A stretch of 63,294 nt of DNA from CAZFZT01 sp964523675 (GTDB taxonomy: Bacteria > Planctomycetota > Phycisphaerae > Phycisphaerales > SM1A02): positions 1 to 63,294 of the forward strand of contig CAZFZT010000009.1 in the NCBI GenBank assembly GCA_964523675.1, read 5' to 3'. Below, one piece after another: positions 60,383 to 63,294 of this stretch. Each line of letters begins with the position of its first letter. Within the stretch, counting starts at the first letter, position 1. The notes under the pieces were generated by a model, which saw only the letters and a list, made by a program, of their open reading frames with translations, did no database searches and had not been told where the DNA came from. Position numbers and translations under genes: made by a program.

Positions 60383-61591
60383 ATGTCTCGCATCATCATC
60401 TTTGACGATGGCAACGGGCGCTTCGGGCCGATGACGGACTTGCGAGCGTGCTTTGAGATTCGCACCGGTGCGCACACCACCGCTCAACGCATTGCCTCCA
60501 CCTGGCCAAAGACACTCGCCGGCTATTGGGTTCCGCCCCGGCTTGCCGCTCTTGTAGCTGAGCGCGCCAATGCACCGGTCAACGATCTGCCCGAAGATGA
60601 GGCGATTCTCTGCGTCAGCGGACGATGGGCATTGCCCGACGAATCCCTGCGTGTGCCACTCAACACCGCGCTTCTTGAACGCGAAAGCGGTCATGTCGTC
60701 GCCGCGCACCTGCGCCATGCCGATGCAAGGTACTTTCTTGAATCAGGGCAATTGCACGAGCGCGTCAAGAGCCAGGCGCTTGAGGGCGACGAGCGCGTTC
60801 TGTACCGTTATCCATGGGATGTACTCTCCTTTGCATGGAAGACGATTCCACATGACATTCTGCGCACACGCCTGGTCGAGGCAAAGGTGCCGGATTCGTC
60901 GATCACCGTTGTCGGCGAGAGCCCGGTTGAACTTCATGCCACCGCACAAATCTTCCCTCAGGTCGTTTTCGACGCCACCCACGGTCCGATCTTCGTACAG
61001 GAACGAGCCGTCATCCGCCCCGGCGCGGTCCTGTGCGGCCCTTGCGCCGTCGGGACCGATGCGACGATCGCGGATCGTGCCATCATCAAACCCAATACGT
61101 CAATCGGCCCCTGCTGCAAAGTCGGCGGCGAGGTTGGCGCCACAATCTTTCAGGGGTATTCCAATAAAGCCCACGACGGTCATCTTGGCGATTCATGGAT
61201 CGGCAAGTGGGTCAATTTCGGCGCTGGCACGACGAACTCGAACCTCCTCAATACCTACAGCGAAGTTGCCATGAGAATTGAACCGGACCAGCCGCGTCAG
61301 CGCACAGGGTTGACGTTCCTCGGAGCGATCGTCGGCGACCATGCGAAGTTTGCCATCAACACGCGACTCATGACCGGCACCGTCATTGGCACCGGCGCGA
61401 TGGTCGCCTCCACTGCCCCCCCGCCGCCGACAACACGTCGCTTTGCATGGATTACTGATGAAGGCGAACGCACCTACCGCTGGGAGAAGTTCCTCGAGGT
61501 GATGCAGGCGATGATGGCCCGCCGCCGCAAGGCGCCAAGCGCGACGTACATCGCCGCTCTGCGCGAGGTGTATGGTGCAACAGGTCTCTGA
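60383..61591 (+). CDS. Putative sugar nucleotidyltransferase/acetyltransferase (GlmU-like)
   Basis: A 402-residue protein. The N-terminus (IIIFDDGNGRFGPMTDLRAC, PRLAALVAERANAPVNDL) looks like the divergent nucleotidyltransferase part of GlmU-like proteins, and the C-terminal left-handed beta-helix (TATIADRAIIKPNTSIGPCC, GEVGATIFQGYSNKAHDGHL, WVNFGAGTTNSNLLNTY) is the GlmU-type acyltransferase. It may make UDP-GlcNAc, fitting its place after mreBCD. The TATCAT at 60370-60375 is a likely -10 that ends 7 nt before ATG 60383, so I prefer this start to ATG 60374. Confidence 0.82.
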   Translation: MSRIIIFDDGNGRFGPMTDLRACFEIRTGAHTTAQRIASTWPKTLAGYWVPPRLAALVAERANAPVNDLPEDEAILCVSGRWALPDESLRVPLNTALLERESGHVVAAHLRHADARYFLESGQLHERVKSQALEGDERVLYRYPWDVLSFAWKTIPHDILRTRLVEAKVPDSSITVVGESPVELHATAQIFPQVVFDATHGPIFVQERAVIRPGAVLCGPCAVGTDATIADRAIIKPNTSIGPCCKVGGEVGATIFQGYSNKAHDGHLGDSWIGKWVNFGAGTTNSNLLNTYSEVAMRIEPDQPRQRTGLTFLGAIVGDHAKFAINTRLMTGTVIGTGAMVASTAPPPPTTRRFAWITDEGERTYRWEKFLEVMQAMMARRRKAPSATYIAALREVYGATGL

Positions 61592-61633
61592 CCTGTTATG
61601 GTTGCGCCGATTCTCCAGGGCCGTGCCACCGGC

Positions 61634-61639
61634 TACACT
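61634..61639 (+). promoter_or_regulatory. -10-like hexamer for polA
   Basis: TACACT, 9 nt before ATG 61649, no ribosome site. Confidence 0.5.
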
Positions 61640-61648
61640 GCACATCCC

Positions 61649-63294
61649 ATGCCCGCCGGAGCGCCGAAAACGCTTTACCTGATTGACGGCCATGCGCAGT
61701 TCTTCCGCGCCTACTTCGCCATTCGCTCGCGCATGACGAGCCCGGTCACCAAGGAACCGACCAACATGACCTACGGCTTCGTGGGCATGTTGCTCAAGGT
61801 GCTGCGCGAGTACAAGCCCGACTACCTGGCTGTGGTCATTGATGTCTCCGGCGATAAGGAAACCTTCCGAAGTCAGATTTACCCCGAGTACAAAGCTCAC
61901 CGCGAGGATCCGCCCGAAGACCTGCGGCCGCAGATCGACCGCTGCCTTCAGTTGCTTGACCTCATGGGCGTGCCGGTGCTGGGAGAAGAAACGGTCGAGG
62001 CCGACGATGTCATCGCATCGATCGTGACGCGCCTCAAGCACGAGCAGCCCGACCTGCACATTCGCGTCGTCTCAAAAGATAAAGACCTGACACAGCTCCT
62101 CAATGCGCGGGTCGAACTCTTCGACGTTCATACTGATAAGTCCGTCACGGCGGCCGACATCTTCAAGACGCCGGGCATTGAGCCGAAGCATGTGCGCGAT
62201 GTGCTGGCATTGATGGGCGACACTGTGGACAATATCCCCGGAGTCCCCGGCATCGGGCCGAAGAAGGCGTCGCAGTTGATCTTGAAATACGGCTCGATCG
62301 AGAACCTGCTTGCTCATGTTGATGATCTCAAAGGGAAACAGCGCGAGAACGTCGAAGCAGCAAGGGATGTCCTGGCAGTCTCGAAGCAGCTTGTCGCGCT
62401 CAAGGATGATCTTCCGATTGAGTTCGACCTCGATCGAGCGCGTGTTGATGTATCGCAACTGCCGGGCGAAGCGATGCTGGCGATGTTCCGGGAACTGGGG
62501 TTCACGCGGTATCAGGATGATCTCAAGGAGATCATCGGTGATGAAGCGTTGCGACAAGTGGCTCCCGCCGCTGGAGCAAAGACGCCTGCGGCCTCGCGCG
62601 ATCGCCCTGACGACCAAGCCGGCCTCTTCGATACCGCAACCTCCGAGCCGGAAGCGATGGCCGAGCCAGCCATCACCCCCTCCGACCCCGGCGAGTACAC
62701 CTGCATCACAGGCCCCGCCGAACTCGACACCCTTATCAAGCGCATGCGCGCATGCCATTGCATCGCGCTCGACACGGAAACTGATTCGCTTTCGCCGATC
62801 GACGCAAACCTCTGCGGCATCAGCGTTGCGGTGCAGTCGAAGGAGGGCTTCTACATCCCGGTGCGTTCGCCGAACCCGGAGATGCACATGAACCTTGCCA
62901 CGGTCATCGACAAGATCAAACCGGTCCTGGAAGACCCGTCGATTCTCAAAATCGGCCACAATCTCAAGTTCGACATCAACGTCCTGCGCAAGCACGGCAT
63001 CATGCTCGGTGGCACAGGCGTCTCGCCTGTGCGCACCAAAGGCGACAGCGACGGACAGGCGGGACGCCCGTGCCACCATTCCTTCGACATCATGGTCGCC
63101 TCGTACATCATCGACGCCTCCCGCTCCAGCCATGCGATGGACGTTCTTTCCCTCGCGCTCCTGCGGCACACCTGCACTCCCATCCGCGATCTGATCGGCA
63201 AGGGCAAGACGCAGAAGCGATTCGATGAAGTGCTTCTCGATCAGGCGGCCCCTTATGCTGCCGAAGATGCCGATATCACCTACCGGCTCTATGA
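61649..63294 (+). CDS. polA: DNA polymerase I, N-terminal part (cut by window end)
   Basis: 548 codons are visible, open to the last base. The 5'-3' exonuclease domain begins LYLIDGHAQFFRAYFAIRSR and has DNIPGVPGIGPKKASQLIL; the 3'-5' exonuclease has Exo I IALDTETDSLS (about residue 371), Exo II GHNLKFDINVL (about 442) and Exo III AAEDADITYRLY at the end, all intact. About 24 residues (GGTGVSPVRTKGDSDGQAGR) are inserted right after Exo II; the DNA is a palindromic repeat. A TACACT hexamer ends 9 nt before ATG 61649, with no ribosome site. Confidence 0.93.
   Translation, partial: MPAGAPKTLYLIDGHAQFFRAYFAIRSRMTSPVTKEPTNMTYGFVGMLLKVLREYKPDYLAVVIDVSGDKETFRSQIYPEYKAHREDPPEDLRPQIDRCLQLLDLMGVPVLGEETVEADDVIASIVTRLKHEQPDLHIRVVSKDKDLTQLLNARVELFDVHTDKSVTAADIFKTPGIEPKHVRDVLALMGDTVDNIPGVPGIGPKKASQLILKYGSIENLLAHVDDLKGKQRENVEAARDVLAVSKQLVALKDDLPIEFDLDRARVDVSQLPGEAMLAMFRELGFTRYQDDLKEIIGDEALRQVAPAAGAKTPAASRDRPDDQAGLFDTATSEPEAMAEPAITPSDPGEYTCITGPAELDTLIKRMRACHCIALDTETDSLSPIDANLCGISVAVQSKEGFYIPVRSPNPEMHMNLATVIDKIKPVLEDPSILKIGHNLKFDINVLRKHGIMLGGTGVSPVRTKGDSDGQAGRPCHHSFDIMVASYIIDASRSSHAMDVLSLALLRHTCTPIRDLIGKGKTQKRFDEVLLDQAAPYAAEDADITYRLY
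63008..63077 (+). repeat. Palindromic repeat inserted in frame in polA
   Basis: Left arm GGTGGCACAGGCGTCTCGCC (63008-63033) and right arm GGCGGGACGCCCGTGCCACC (63053-63077) are near-perfect complements with a short loop. It is read as residues about 454-477 of polA. A diverged copy lies at 56437-56483. Confidence 0.85.

Overview
The window is about 63 kb of GC-rich, densely packed bacterial DNA that most resembles a planctomycete of the Phycisphaerae type. This rests on several signs: a planctomycete-style ECF sigma factor next to a Ser/Thr kinase with a long repeat C-terminus, a prepilin-like secreted protein, many secreted proteins ending in dockerin-like tails of the form DLDGDGxVGVxDLLxLLxxWG, and several membrane proteins carrying a CPRCGYDxRG-type zinc ribbon. 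No rRNA, tRNA or CRISPR array was recognised. The taxonomic call is inference from gene content.

Layout. 1-5 kb: end of imuB and error-prone polymerase dnaE2 (mutasome). 5-11 kb: a PgpH-like 7TM-HD phosphodiesterase, a moaE/membrane protein/nth operon and a PQQ-type sugar dehydrogenase lipoprotein. 11-19 kb: Ser/Thr kinase plus ECF sigma, HU, a hydroxyacid dehydrogenase and secreted/prepilin proteins. 19-23 kb: glyA, a zinc-ribbon protein and csaA, then DUF6714 and DUF481 proteins. 23-29 kb: secreted cohesin/dockerin-like proteins. 29-33 kb: two tandem zinc-ribbon membrane paralogues, then a Cys-rich/HMA/outer-membrane trio that looks metal-related. 33-39 kb: der, an envelope-stress-like DUF883/holin mini-operon, a methyltransferase, trehalose phosphatase, a hydrolase and a broken Doc toxin. 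39-50 kb: smc, a FlgI-like HEAT fusion, a giant PI-PLC/beta-helix protein and tag. 50-57 kb: a Rnk/GreB-type protein, an M3 peptidase, typA and a frameshifted DUF6159 gene. 57-63 kb: mreBCD, a GlmU-like protein and the start of polA.

The most striking theme is invasion by short repeats. Tracts of 7-8 bp tandem units (GGCACGAA, GGGGCGAA, GGAGTTA, CCACAAGT, GGCAATC, CGTTTCGA), often paired as inverted arms, lie between genes and also inside open reading frames of core genes (dnaE2, typA, smc); a different palindrome sits inside polA. In dnaE2 one such inverted repeat encloses a complete gene for a four-helix-bundle protein of the 23S rRNA intervening-sequence (S23) family, in another frame, while the dnaE2 frame stays open across it. 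This looks like an IVS-type element living inside a protein-coding gene and is the best candidate for an undescribed system here.

A second theme is start-site architecture: many genes lack a Shine-Dalgarno sequence and instead have a TANNNT -10-like hexamer ending 6-11 nt before the start codon, which suggests frequent leaderless transcripts.
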